Assembly: GCF_000001735.4 (NCBI RefSeq)
Contig: NC_003076.8
Span: 992,001 to 1,056,000 of the forward strand
Direction of reading: 5' to 3'
DNA: 64,000 nucleotides
Origin: Arabidopsis thaliana
Lineage: Eukaryota; Streptophyta; Magnoliopsida; Brassicales; Brassicaceae
Below the pieces are notes generated by a model, which saw only the letters and a program-made list of their open reading frames with translations, was not told the origin of the DNA and searched no databases. The translations under genes and the position numbers were made by a program. Below are positions 35,076 through 46,673 of the stretch, piece after piece; the first letter of the stretch is position 1; every line of letters begins with the position of its first letter.

Positions 35076-36541
35076 GCTATTTGAAAGAAACATATCGCAG
35101 ATTTGGGACTCCTTGCTCGTGGAACGACAACGCATTGTCGCATTGATTCTTAAAAAAACTTCTTTTTATCGAATCAATAAAACCAACGTGAAGAACCGAT
35201 TCTTCAAATTGGGATTCTATATATGATTATTAGTTACAAAACCTTAAAACTTCCGAAGATTTTACGAATGCATATTTCAACCATAATACTCTATTAATCT
35301 GAAATACCAAAAGTGTTATACAAATCAGAAAATCCGTAGACTAATATAAACACACCCAAAGGTTTTGTCCTATTGAATATAATGATTATTAACTTATTAT
35401 GGATTCTCCACTAAATAATAATTTATTTATTTTCTTATATTAGAAAGTCTTGATTGATGCTTTATTAAGATTTGGTAATTAATCAGAATAAAGGCACAAA
35501 GCAAAATATATCAAACTTATATAAAGTTGTCTACAACAAATTCTCCAAACAAGACAACCCTTTAACAATTTAGAAAAAAAAAAAAAGATAAATCGAATTT
35601 TCAAAAAGAAAAGAGAAACATCAATGTGCTCAATACAAGTAGACAACGTATCAACGACAAAAAAAAAAAAAAAGTAGACAACGTATCAACTAGCTATTTA
35701 GCTTAGGTGAAGCTTAATCCAAAAGATGTAGCAAGCAACAACTTACGACATGAGTCACGACCCCAAACCCCCCCAAAAGAATCTTCTCTATCCCCGGCCT
35801 CTGGTTATTAACTTTGGCGACCCCAAAACACCTCTTTGACGAAGGAAGCTCTTTTGGCAAGTAAGAGCCATAGAACTCAAATACGAGAAGCCTGGTCACT
35901 ATGGTGACAAAGTAGGGATGTTATCAATAAACTAAAGTCTACACTCGCTACAGTCTTAAGACTCTTACCACCACGGATGAAATCAAGGTTGGACTCAGAA
36001 CGGACCAGGGTAGAAGAAAGTGATTCTGATGAGGTATTAGCTGCTCTGGTTGGAGTACTACTTTAATTTGAAGCAGAGATTTCAAACATTAGGGTAGAAA
36101 CATATTTGCTTTCAAATTTTATCTTAGCCTTGTAGCTTCCTATATCAGTTTTGGTTGATACATTTCAGAGACATTTTGGACTCGATTAAAGCTTCGATTT
36201 TCAATTGGAAAAACCAAACCAATATAACCATTCTTCTACGAATCCAAGATCTGTGGCGATGGCAAGACCACACCACTGCTTACCCAAGTTATAAACATAA
36301 CCCAAAACACATGATTCAGGTAGAACAAGATGGAGAATAGAGCAAATTCTTGATGAACAATATAAAAAAGGGATGAAGAGATTTTGAATACCAAACAACT
36401 TATAAATCCAGCAGCAATTGTCTTAAAGCAACAACAAAATTAAGACTCCAAATGCATAATCCACTAATCCAATCAAAGAAAGCAAAAGAGAAATAACCAA
36501 ATGTTTTCTTGTTTCCGCATTTTGGAGTATGAAGAAGAAGA
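35076..36541. other. Intergenic region between the MITE and RPS28B
   Basis: No gene is supported. A 20-bp direct repeat (agtagacaacgtatcaac) occurs at about 35638-35655 and 35672-35690, separated by a poly-A tract. The right end should contain the RPS28B 3' UTR. Short frames near 35714-36398 have no recognisable domain. Confidence 0.5.
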
Positions 36542-37052
<511 letters not shown>

Positions 37053-37434
37053 CTGTAGATGAAGGTTGACGGAGATGCGGCGATAAGCGTGAGAGGCAAA
37101 AACCCTAATTTTACAGAGACGAAAGAATAAGGGATTTCTTTGCATTTTATAGGCCTGCTTAATTTCGGTACTCGGTTTTCAATAACCGAATCAGTTCAGT
37201 TATTTTAATTTTGTTTTCGCCCAGCCGGTTCAATAATTTGGATTGACCGAATCCATGCTTTTATGTTTAATTTACAAATCCAAGCTTAATTTATCAATTT
37301 TGTATTTGTTTCATTGCTTCTTCTTCTTCATTTTTTTTTCGTTAAAGATGGCGTTTTCATTTACTTTGGTTTATTTTTCTTTGGTTTCAATTACACTTTA
37401 CGATAAAATTAATCACTGAATTTTAATTTAAGAA

Positions 37435-38340
37435 AAACAAGTTGAATTTTTGGAATAACAAAAAAAACAAATTAAAAAATTTGTATGATAAATGTAAAAA
37501 GACAAATTGAATTTTTAGAATCATTAACAATCAAATGACGAGATTTAGAATCTGATTAGTTCTCACGTCGTATTCTAAATTTATCATCCAATGTTTTATT
37601 ATTTAAAATTTCGAAGAAAAATAAATTTCAAATAAAAAAACTTGTATGATAAATCTACATAACAATGTAAAAACAAGTTGAATATTTGGAATCCTAACAA
37701 TCTATGACGGGATCCAAAATCCGGTTAGTTTTCACATCCTATTGTAAATTTATCATCCATATTTCTATTATTTAAAATTTTAAAAACTAAAACTAAAAAG
37801 ATAATAAGAAAAATAAATTTCAAATAAGAAACTTGTATGATAGATCCACATAACAATGCAAAAAAACAAGTTGAATATTTAGAATCGCTAACGATCAATG
37901 ACGGGATCCAAAATCCGGTTAGTTCTCACATCGTATTGTAAATTTATCATCCAAATTTCTATTATTTAAACTTTTAAAAACTTAAAAAAAAAAAAAAAAA
38001 TTGTGTGATAAATCTACATAACAATACAAAAACAAGTTGAATATTTGGAATCGCTAACGATCAATGACGGGATCCAAAATCCGGTTAGTTCTCACATCGT
38101 ATTGTAAATTTATCATCCAAATTTCTATTATTTAAAATTTTAAAAAACTTAAAAATTATATAAAAAAGTTTTAAATAAAGAAATTTGTATGATAAATCTA
38201 TAAAACAATGTAAAAACAAGTTGAATATTTGGAATCGCTATCGATCAACGACGGGATCCAAAATCCGGTTTGTTCTCACATCGTATTGTAATTTATCATC
38301 CAAATTTCTATTATTTAAAAATTAAAAATGCTAAGAAAAA
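37435..38340. repeat. Satellite-like tandem array, five units of about 166-194 bp
   Basis: The conserved core gacgggatccaaaatccgg, followed by ttagttctcacatcg, tattgtaaatttatcatcc and tttctattattta, recurs with anchors at about 37537, 37706, 37900, 38066 and 38250. Spacings are about 169, 194, 166 and 184 bp. Unit 1 is the most divergent (gacgagatttagaatctg); units 3-5 are nearly identical. Spacing varies mainly through A-rich linkers. It is not the 178-bp centromere repeat by sequence. Confidence 0.85.
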
Positions 38341-38399
38341 AATTAACTTTAAACAAAAACTTGAATAAAATTTGCAAAAAAACCTTTGAAGAGAAATGG

Positions 38400-38700
38400 T
38401 TGAGAATTAACCTGGCAATGGGCTAGTCATTGTTTGATGGGCTGGAATTGTTGTTGTTGGGCCTCTGAGAGCACGCTCATGTGATCATCTGTTTCCGTTA
38501 CCGCCTTACCGGGAAAACGAATCCCCCAATCTCCGACGATCGCTCCACCTCCTAAATCTGTCGCCATCTCCGTCTCCGGAGAGAACCTCCAACATCATGA
38601 CTCCTGAAGCCGCTAACTCCTTCGAATCGCCTCCGTTTCTCTCTGTTTCTACGGTGAGATCATCACAGGCAAACAAATTAAGAATGTCTCTCTGACGTTT
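38400..38700 (+). other. Orphan promoter and first-exon-like segment
   Basis: Three TGGGCY elements (ATGGGCTAG, ATGGGCTGG and TTGGGCCTC, 38417-38466) are followed by a CG-richer leader and an ATG at 38597. That frame reads MTPEAANSFESPPFLSVST and meets a GT donor-like site (ACG|GTGAGATC) at about 38654. Base composition is gene-like and unlike the flanking AT-rich repeats. No downstream exon was found. It could be the relic or duplicate of a gene's 5' end, or the start of a noncoding transcript. Confidence 0.35.
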
Positions 38701-38962
38701 ATATGAGACGACGTGATGCTTGTGTGTGTATGATCTCTCTCGTCTTATTCATAGCTTTTTAAGAGAACAGAGAGCCGTTGTATATATGATGAGTTTTTCT
38801 TGGGCCAGACCAACGAATGATTCTTTTTAAACGAAGGGAGAAGAAAGAACCAGGGCATCATCATCTCGAAGAAGAGAATTGAAATCAGAGAAATTGCGTC
38901 TTTAGACTCGAGGAGATAACAGGAAACGAGGTATATTTATAAAACTTATATGTTTAAGAATT

Positions 38963-39232
38963 GAGACTCAAGTTCCCTTTTTTTCTTCCCAAAGTTTCCT
39001 TTTTTCCTTTTCACTTAGGGTTTGTTTAAGTCCAGACTCCAGAGCAAACACCAACCTTAGGTTCGGTGATAATCAATCTAGCCGTTATACACGGTTCGGG
39101 TTAAACCTTAGAGGTTTGGTGATAATCTAGCCGCTAGACTCAAGTTTCCTTTTTCCCCTTTCACTTAGGAAGTCCAGACCAACCTTTGGTTCCGTGATAT
39201 ATAATCTAGCCGTTATACGGATTAAAAATTTC
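38963..39232. repeat. Imperfect local tandem duplication
   Basis: The block gactcaagtt(c/t)cc, cacttagg, aagtccaga, aacctt(a/t)ggtt(c/c)(g/c)gtgat, atctagccgttatac occurs twice, from about 38965 and from about 39138. The second copy is shorter. A third partial gtgataatctagccg lies at about 39118. It is noncoding. Confidence 0.65.
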
Positions 39233-39569
39233 CATTTACTAGCTGATACGCTCCTATAAATTGTATTTTGATTGTATTACTACTAACGCATTGCTTCTCA
39301 TTTTGATCACGTTGATCTATTGTTTTGCAGAACAGGGCTAAGAAGAACAGAACCAAAGTATAGCAGTCTTAAAGATTTTTTCATGGTTTGAACAAATAAA
39401 ATCACATTGATAAAGATGCTTCCACAATACCTCAACAACAGAATGAACAGAAGCAAACACCAAAAAGTCTTCATAAACATTATCTATAAAGAACATGAGA
39501 TATGTGTCCCAAAAAACAAAACAAAAGAGAAAACCAAAGAAAGAAAGTGACGAGATTTAACAAATTATG

Positions 39570-39851
39570 TTAATATGTAGTCAGGGACGACTTTTTAGCG
39601 TTGTTGATCTTACTATTTTCACAGACAAAAGAAGACCAGAGCCCATCCTTCTTGTAGTTATCAAACAAAGAATCCATGAGCCCTACACGTTGCCTTGGTG
39701 TGCTCAGTGATCTCATCTTTTGCCCTTGCAGACTCTGTCACACTCATGTAAGGCTGCAAACCATCGGAGCTTTGAAACCAGCTCTCGTCCTCCACTAATA
39801 GACTCTGCTCCAAACGGCTGAAAAATCTCCTTAGGAAAGAAAATGGAGAGT
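39570..39851 (-). pseudogene. Frameshifted relic of an IQ-domain (IQD) gene 3' end
   Basis: Read on the minus strand, one frame gives a segment ending LQPYMSVTESARAK. After one extra G (complement of C39717) another frame continues MRSLSTPRQRVGLMDS, then LFDNYKKDGLWSSF, to a stop at 39572-39570. Together these match the C-terminal DUF4005 region of plant IQD calmodulin-binding proteins, where YM..TES.KAK is directly followed by RSLSTPRQR. No IQ67 domain or upstream exons were recognised, so only the 3' end survives. Resemblance is from memory of the family, not a search. Confidence 0.6.
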
Positions 39852-40275
39852 CTTGTCTCTACAAAGTTGTAAGCTTCACTTTTGTAGGAACAAGCATTTC
39901 ACTTGGAATGAGAAATTAGTTTATGGATTTTGCAGACTTGGATTGATCACCCCAATGTTCCAGCCGACAGCTTCTCATCCCCATATCTTTAGTGTACAAT
40001 GACTCCACAAGCATATGAGGACTTCTTCTCTCCTACCAAACTGTTATATGTAATCAAATGCTCTGCTTTTGGTGTATCTACAATGTCTAAACAACACATT
40101 AAGGATGATATAGAACATTTATTTCTTACTGGAAATAAAAGAACAAGTTTTGCTTATTACAATATACCAAAATACAGAAAGAACAATAACATTTTGAGAA
40201 ACAGACACAAAGAAACAAAAGCACAAACTCATATCTCAACCCCTCTCTCCCCTTTCCTTCTTCATCTTCTTTCTT

Positions 40276-42527
40276 TCAGAGCCTTGAGACATTGATAGGG
40301 TAGTGAGCTACAATGTGATTATAAACAGCAAGTGTAAGAAAATCATCAAGCTCAGGTGCAGTACACTGCTTTGTAAACATCTTGCAAGCTTCCTTATACA
40401 TTCCATTCTTAAACTTGTCTTTCCCAACTTCTTTCTCAATTCTTTCCATCTCTTCTTCGACAACTCTCCCAAACAACTCTTTACTCACTCGAACTCCAAG
40501 CCCGTCTCCATCAAGTTCCACTCCATACCTAATCCATTGCCAATTCTGGACACGGCTTATCTCAGCCGTAGCAGCATCTTCCATTAGGTTATAGAGTGGG
40601 ACAGATCCTGATCCTGTTAACCATGCGGCTAAGTATTGAATTCCTACACGTGTGTTCAGCCTTAAACCCTCGAGTGTACGCACTCCTCGCGGTATTTGAA
40701 GCAGATCTTCCTCTGTTATTGCGGCTGCGTCCTCGCGCTTCACTGATTTGATTTGGTTTGGACTTTTTCCCATGTGACCAGTGAATGCTTCCATGCAGAT
40801 TGGGATGAGTCCTGGATGAGCCGCCCATGTTCCATCATGCCCTGCTCTTACCTCTCTCAGCTTGTCTTTCCTCACTAGATCCAATGCCATCTCATTCGCT
40901 TTTGGGTCATCTCTTATCGGAATCTGAGCCGCCTGATCATCATACCACCGAACAAATCAAAACATTTTCAACTTTATTTATAATGTTTTCACAGAGCATT
41001 CATGTAGTTTGAAAGAGACATATAGTGAACTAGTGTTAAGAGGGGACTAACCATGCCACCCATGGCGTGGACACCGCGCTTATGACAAGTACGGATGAGA
41101 AGATCAGAGTAACTTCTCATGAAATGCTGGCCCATGCCAACTAGGACACGGTCTGGTAAGAGCCGGTCAGGGTGAGCTTGGAAGGTTTTGACATAGCTGA
41201 AGATATAATCCCATCTTCCACAGTTTAAACCGACTGAGTGATCACGTAGTTCATAGAGTATCTCATTCATCTGGAAGACAGCCGGGAGGGTCTCGATAAG
41301 CACAGTTGCTCTAATGCTTCCTCTCTCTATCCCAGCCATCTTCTCAGCACGCTCAAAAACACTGTTCCATATCTTTGCTTCCCTGACAAGAAACCAAGTA
41401 ACCTAATTAACCCTAGACCGAAAAACATCAATTTGATGACCGAACCAGGAAGGTACCTAGAATGTTCCATTTTGGGGAGATAGAAGAATGGACCGAAACC
41501 GGAACCTTGAGTCTGTCTAAATTTGGCGTAGTTGTGGAAGAAGTAAAGGCCAAAATCGACAAGACATCCAGTGGCGGGTTCACCGTCGATGAGGATGTGA
41601 GCCTCCGGGAGATGCCAACCTCTTGGCCGGACAAAAAGCTTAGCGGTTTGGTCGTTGAGCTTGTAAACTCTGTTCCTTGACTTGTCGTGGAACGTAATGG
41701 ATCCATCCACTGCATCTTTCAGGTTCACATGCCCTCTCATCAGATTCTCCCAGCTTGGAGACAAAGCGTCCTCGAAATCAGCCTGTTCAAACCCCAACAC
41801 AAAATTTACTTAATTTGGTTAGTTTAAACCGGATATTATATACAGCAGAACATACCAAACCAAACCAAATCGACTTGTATCGAACATAGATAAAAACAGA
41901 ACCGGATCGAAATACACCAAACCAAACAAATTTGATATTAACTAGCCTGCCAGACCAACTAAATTTGGTCAATTCCTCTGAATAGTAAATTCAGACATAA
42001 ATATAACAAAACCAAATTTAAACTGATACCAAATTGAACGCGGTCCAATTAAAAGTTTGTTACAGTATTATTCAAAAGTTTCACCAATGTCGGTCAAATC
42101 CAATCCAAACCAACTAATGTGTTGTATAAAGAGAGAGTGAAAGAAAATGGACCATAAAGACTTTAGCTCCGGAGTTAAGAGCGTTGATGATCATCTTCCT
42201 CTCGACCGGACCGGTGATCTCAACTCTCCGGTCAGCAACGGCAGGAGGGACGGAGGCACAGCTCCAATCACCGTCTCTGATGAACTTAGTGGAAGGATCA
42301 AACCCAGGAACGGCACCGGAGTTATAACGCCGTCTTGCCTCTCTCCGGCACTCCATGGCATACTTCACATGGCCACGAAACTCTCTCTGTAACTCAGCCA
42401 CAAAGCTAAGAGCTTCTCTCGTCAAAATCTTGGCGAAGATTTGGTCGTACCGTCCTCGAACCTCCACACCATCCGGAGAATCATAAACGGCGACGTTTGG
42501 TCGATAAACTGAGGTCTCGAGCTCCAT
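40276..42527 (-). CDS. MLS: Malate synthase, glyoxylate cycle, peroxisomal
   Basis: Four exons (minus strand): 42527-42153, 41782-41457, 41382-41052, 40932-40276; 1689 nt, 562 aa, the usual plant length. It condenses glyoxylate with acetyl-CoA to malate in peroxisomes/glyoxysomes during lipid use in seedlings. The malate synthase signature [16 protein letters not shown] is intact (exon 3), as is [11 protein letters not shown] at the exon 1/2 junction, which carries metal-binding acidic residues. The C-terminal SRL is a PTS1 peroxisome signal. Exon 1/2 phase is 0, exon 2/3 splits an Arg codon. The gene is flanked upstream by an AT-rich 1.3-kb gap and downstream by the repeat-rich zone. Confidence 0.98.
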
Positions 42528-43812
42528 ATTTATTTTTTTGTCTAAATTTTGTAACGTGATATAGTGATATATAAATGTGATCGTGTAATATGAATTATAA
42601 AGGTGGAAATGGATAGGTATAATCGGTGAAACGCATTGACATGTGTGCCTCCTTGGGAAAGTGTGCCAAGTTCTGTATGATTTTCGTCACTATATCGGTT
42701 AGGATAGGATTATCACAAATTTTCTATTTATAATAATATCCTTTTCGTCACCATATCGTTTTCATCATCCAATACCTCTGGCTCTGCATAAAACCTAAAA
42801 CAGTTTTAGTTGTCATGCAAATTAGTTTACTGATTGCTTCTATTGGATGATGAGACCAAAACATCCTTGTTAACGGATTGATTCAGATAAAATCGAGGCA
42901 CTGTTTTGGGTTCAATCCAAATGTTTTGAAATTTGGTCTTAAACTCTTTTTTTTTTTTTTTTTTTGTTAAAGTGGTCTTAAACTCTTAATATCCCAATAT
43001 GAGATATTGAGATACATGAATGGGAGAAGTTTAATTTTTATCAACATGCTGTAAGATCTGGAATCAATCGGACTTGTAGGTGTGCTTGGGCCTTGGAATT
43101 ACCCATCCTCTATAACTTTATATTAGCCCATTTATAAATTAGTTCTACTGGGTTGGTGGTGTACTGGTGTTCACCAAATCTAGGAAAATTAATAACTGAT
43201 TGATTCAGATAAAATTAATTCTTGTAAAGACAACGGTCATTATTCTTAATTCTTATTTTTTGACTGCATGATAACGATCATATTAACCTATTAAGGGGAA
43301 AACTAAACTTCACAAAGATAAAGAAACCAAGTATGACTCTCCTAATATTTCTCCATCCTTGACTAAATATAAAAGTATAAAACTATCATGAACAACTGAA
43401 CAAGGTTGCCAAGTTATATACTATACCGGTTTAATAAGTCAAAAGCTATTTCATCCATCAGTTTTAGATATCTTGAGAGACAAGTGCACTAACAAAATAA
43501 TCGTAGCCCAAAGTCCTTAAAATCATTGATATTATCTTAATTATTCAGTCACGAAGCTAAACACCTAATGAGAATCTAAATTAAACAAATCTGGTGACAA
43601 ATTCTTAATGAATGATACCCATTGATTTGAATTGAATCTTAAAAATGAAAAAGGTTTACAAACATTAGAAACAAATTCCATTAAACTAGTAGTAGTACAC
43701 ACCAAGAGCACTAAACACGGCTTTAGAAACTCTCTCTCACCAAATCATTACAAACCAAAATCAACCCTTCAAAAGTCAGCCTCCAGAATTAGGGCAAAAC
43801 TGATTCTCTTTT
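42528..43812. other. Upstream region of malate synthase
   Basis: This gene-free interval should contain the MLS promoter and the 3' UTR of the glutaredoxin-like gene. A T tract lies at about 42949-42965. No TATA assignment was made with confidence and no other gene was recognised. Confidence 0.5.
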
Positions 43813-44967
43813 TTAAGAACAAATTGGACATAGAACCAAACCATTCTCATTACACTTCAAACACTTAACCATACTCTTCTTCTCTTCCTCCCTAACCTTG
43901 CAGCTTCCGTTGCAAACAACACACATCATAAATCTCATTCCTCCACATCCACGGCAGCAACTGCCTCCAAGCCTCGCCGCCGGAATACCTTCAAGTAATA
44001 TTCCCAATTTGCCCTCCTCTTCTAACCTCATCACTTCCTCAACACTTCCTACCATCCTCCCTTTAACGAATACCGCAGGTATCTTCACATGTTTCGTTCC
44101 CATAATGCCCCTGATCTCTTCCTTAAAAACCGAGTGCATCGACACATCTCGCTCTGAGAATCGAACTTCGTGTGAATCTAATATCGATCTTACCACATTA
44201 CAATCCTCAAACGTCTTCCGTATCCCTCTAAGAGTTGTTATGTAGATCACCACAGAGTGCTCTCCTCCCGGTGGACATTTCTCTGGGAACTTCTCAAGAA
44301 TTCTCTCTGTTTTCTCTGTTTTTCTGCTCTCGTGCACCACCGGAGAAATCACCATCTTGATCTGTTCTTTCTCTTGAGACAACTCTCTTTCGTAAGAAGC
44401 CACAAGATCTGGATCAAACATTGGACTATAACTCTTCCTCCTCTGCGTAACCGTCACCGAAGATTCTTCAGATTTAAGAGGAAAACTCAAACGCATTACA
44501 CCTCTCTTCGGTGTTTCAAGAATGTTCTTCGGCTTCAGAATCTGATTCGGACTCACACCTCTCGAATTATTCTCTTTCCCTCCAAATCTCTTACTACTTC
44601 CTCTCTTCGGAGATTCAACAACCGATTTCACCGGAGTCTTCCATGATTTACCGAAAATACCACGAGATTTGGGACTAATCTTCTGTGGATTAGAAACGTG
44701 CATTGAATCTTCAAGATCTTCCATAAGCTCCCAAGTATTGATAATCTCCGGATCATCTCTCTTAATAGATCTTCTCGGTATGATTTCAGATTCAAAGACT
44801 TCGCCTTTAGTAACTTCCAGTGACTTAGGAGAGGTCTCTGCTCGTTCATCGAGATCGAGATGACCATAAGTAGTTGAAGTAAGAGAGACAATGTGATCGC
44901 CGCCATTGTTGACTCTAATCTCTCTTATGAGTTTCTTCTTGCCTAGTTTCGAAGAAACACAACCCAT
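43813..44967 (-). CDS. Glutaredoxin-like protein with zinc-ribbon tail and lipidation signal
   Basis: Intronless, 384 aa. The N terminus MGCVSSKLGKKK fits N-myristoylation at Gly2 with possible palmitoylation at Cys3 and a basic patch, predicting plasma-membrane attachment. A long Ser/Lys/Arg-rich low-complexity region follows to about residue 230. The glutaredoxin fold begins VVIYITTLRGIRKTFEDC; the usual CPYC or CCxx active-site motif is replaced by TLRGIRKT, so classic disulfide reductase activity is unlikely. GSH-binding-type segments KIPAVFVKGRMVGSVEEV and the Cys-rich tail (CCRGCGG, CVVCNGSC, CLKCNENG, CPIC) resemble other plant GRX-like proteins with a DnaJ-like CxxC zinc module. The biological role is unknown. 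A CT repeat leader (44972-44992) precedes the ATG. Confidence 0.93.
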   Translation of the reverse strand: MGCVSSKLGKKKLIREIRVNNGGDHIVSLTSTTYGHLDLDERAETSPKSLEVTKGEVFESEIIPRRSIKRDDPEIINTWELMEDLEDSMHVSNPQKISPKSRGIFGKSWKTPVKSVVESPKRGSSKRFGGKENNSRGVSPNQILKPKNILETPKRGVMRLSFPLKSEESSVTVTQRRKSYSPMFDPDLVASYERELSQEKEQIKMVISPVVHESRKTEKTERILEKFPEKCPPGGEHSVVIYITTLRGIRKTFEDCNVVRSILDSHEVRFSERDVSMHSVFKEEIRGIMGTKHVKIPAVFVKGRMVGSVEEVMRLEEEGKLGILLEGIPAARLGGSCCRGCGGMRFMMCVVCNGSCKVREEEKKSMVKCLKCNENGLVLCPICS

Positions 44968-46673
44968 CTTTCTCTCTCTCTCTCTCTGTCTCTTGTTTTT
45001 TTTTTACTGAGGAAAGTTTTTATTTTTGGGAAGAACAGAGAGATTGAAGAAGAAGAAGAGAGGAGTTATTTTGTTTTTGTTTTTAAAACAATTTAATTAC
45101 TTTCAACGGTCATATTTTTCGAACGGACGTTGTGGAAGTGTAAGTGGATCGAAAGATTTTTGTCGGAAGTCCCTGATCTTTATGTTTTATTACGTTTTAA
45201 TCGAATATATCCTTAAAATGTTATGATTGGACCTCTGATGGTAGTACTTAAAACTCCTGATTTATTTCATTTTTCTCCCTAAAGTATTTGTTTGTTTAGT
45301 TTTGACCCTGTGACTCTTTTATTTCTTTGTCCTAGATTCTTTCAATTGCAGACTGCAACGGTCTATTATTGTACGTTAAGCGAACGTTAAACGCTTTCCA
45401 ATTTTACCTGTCCTTATGAATTTATATATTTCAATTACAAAAGTTGACCATTCTTAATTCTTTATTGTATAAACTTATACGTAAAATTTGTTGAAATATT
45501 TTGATAAAATTGTTGGAAGCAAGCTTACTTAATAATAAACATATAACAATTTTGTGTTAAAACCTTCTCAATGTATATGATTTTTGATGATATCAATAAA
45601 TTTTGTAAAGGTAAAGATGCAAAATTGCAAATAATTAAGTTACGTGTAGCAGTTTTATTGTTATTTTTTACTAAAGAGGGACAATATATAGAGGAAAAAG
45701 GAGGGCATGCTAATTTCAAAGTAAACAAAAAAAAATAGAAAATCTAGACCAATACCATCACCCAAGATTGCACTTTAAATTAAAAGATTGATAATAATAA
45801 CAGAATTTGCATATCTGAATCATAATGCCACCATACAGAAACAAACCGTGCTTAGCCTTTTTCAGTCTACCTTTTGTAAAAGGCATTCGTTTTAAAATAA
45901 AATTTTATGAGGCACAACAATAAATTGAATTTATATATAGTACAAAGAAATATTAGTTTTTGATAATCGTTATTTCTTGACCCTACTAATGTTGGCACAA
46001 CTATATTTCCCTCCATTTATGTATAAATTGGATTTTCTTAGCTTAAGATATCGATAAAAATGTAATCATAACAAGCAATTAACAAACATTATTCATAACA
46101 ACAAGTGCACAAAACGACACAATTCAACCACTAACAACAAACAAACAATTTATATGGCCATATTTCGAAACTTTAGATTTGAATTTCCGAATTTGTTTTA
46201 GTTTATTGGTTAAATAACTAATTTTGGAAAAATCTATATACAAAAGGACACAGAAAAAGAAACAAAAGATGATCCAAATTAAAATTTAAATAAAACGGAC
46301 CACAATGTGTTGACTGTTGATAGACTTTTGTAATCATATATAATCCGACTCGGACCACTTGTAGTTCTCGGACAATCAGCATGTGCCTCTTCCAGTCTCT
46401 TTTCATCCATCCCATGATTTTGTCTATTTATTTATTTTACCAAAAAATCAGCTTTAAAATGATAGATCATCATCACCTTCAAATTATGTACACCGAAAAT
46501 CAAAACTTGGAGGATTATTGTCACAATTCCTTTACTTATATATAAGTACATGTCTTCATTTAAAACCTCTACAGATAACTGCGTTCAGTTTATTGGGGGA
46601 ACAGAAAGTAGGCTGAACATACACACAACAATTAACATATATCTATACGGTATAAAGTGAGGAAGACGAACAC
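44968..46673. other. Intergenic region between GRX-like and thioredoxin-fold genes
   Basis: The CT/GA-rich leader of the GRX-like gene lies at the left end. AT-rich sequence without a recognisable gene fills the rest, and the right end should contain the 3' UTR of the next minus-strand gene. Confidence 0.5.

Noticed and set aside
37435-38340. Centromere-type 178-bp satellite
   Set aside because: Unit length is similar, but the sequence does not match the centromere repeat as I remember it, and spacing is irregular.
37435-38340. CRISPR array
   Set aside because: Repeats are too long, spacers are A-rich and related to one another, and the genome is a plant.
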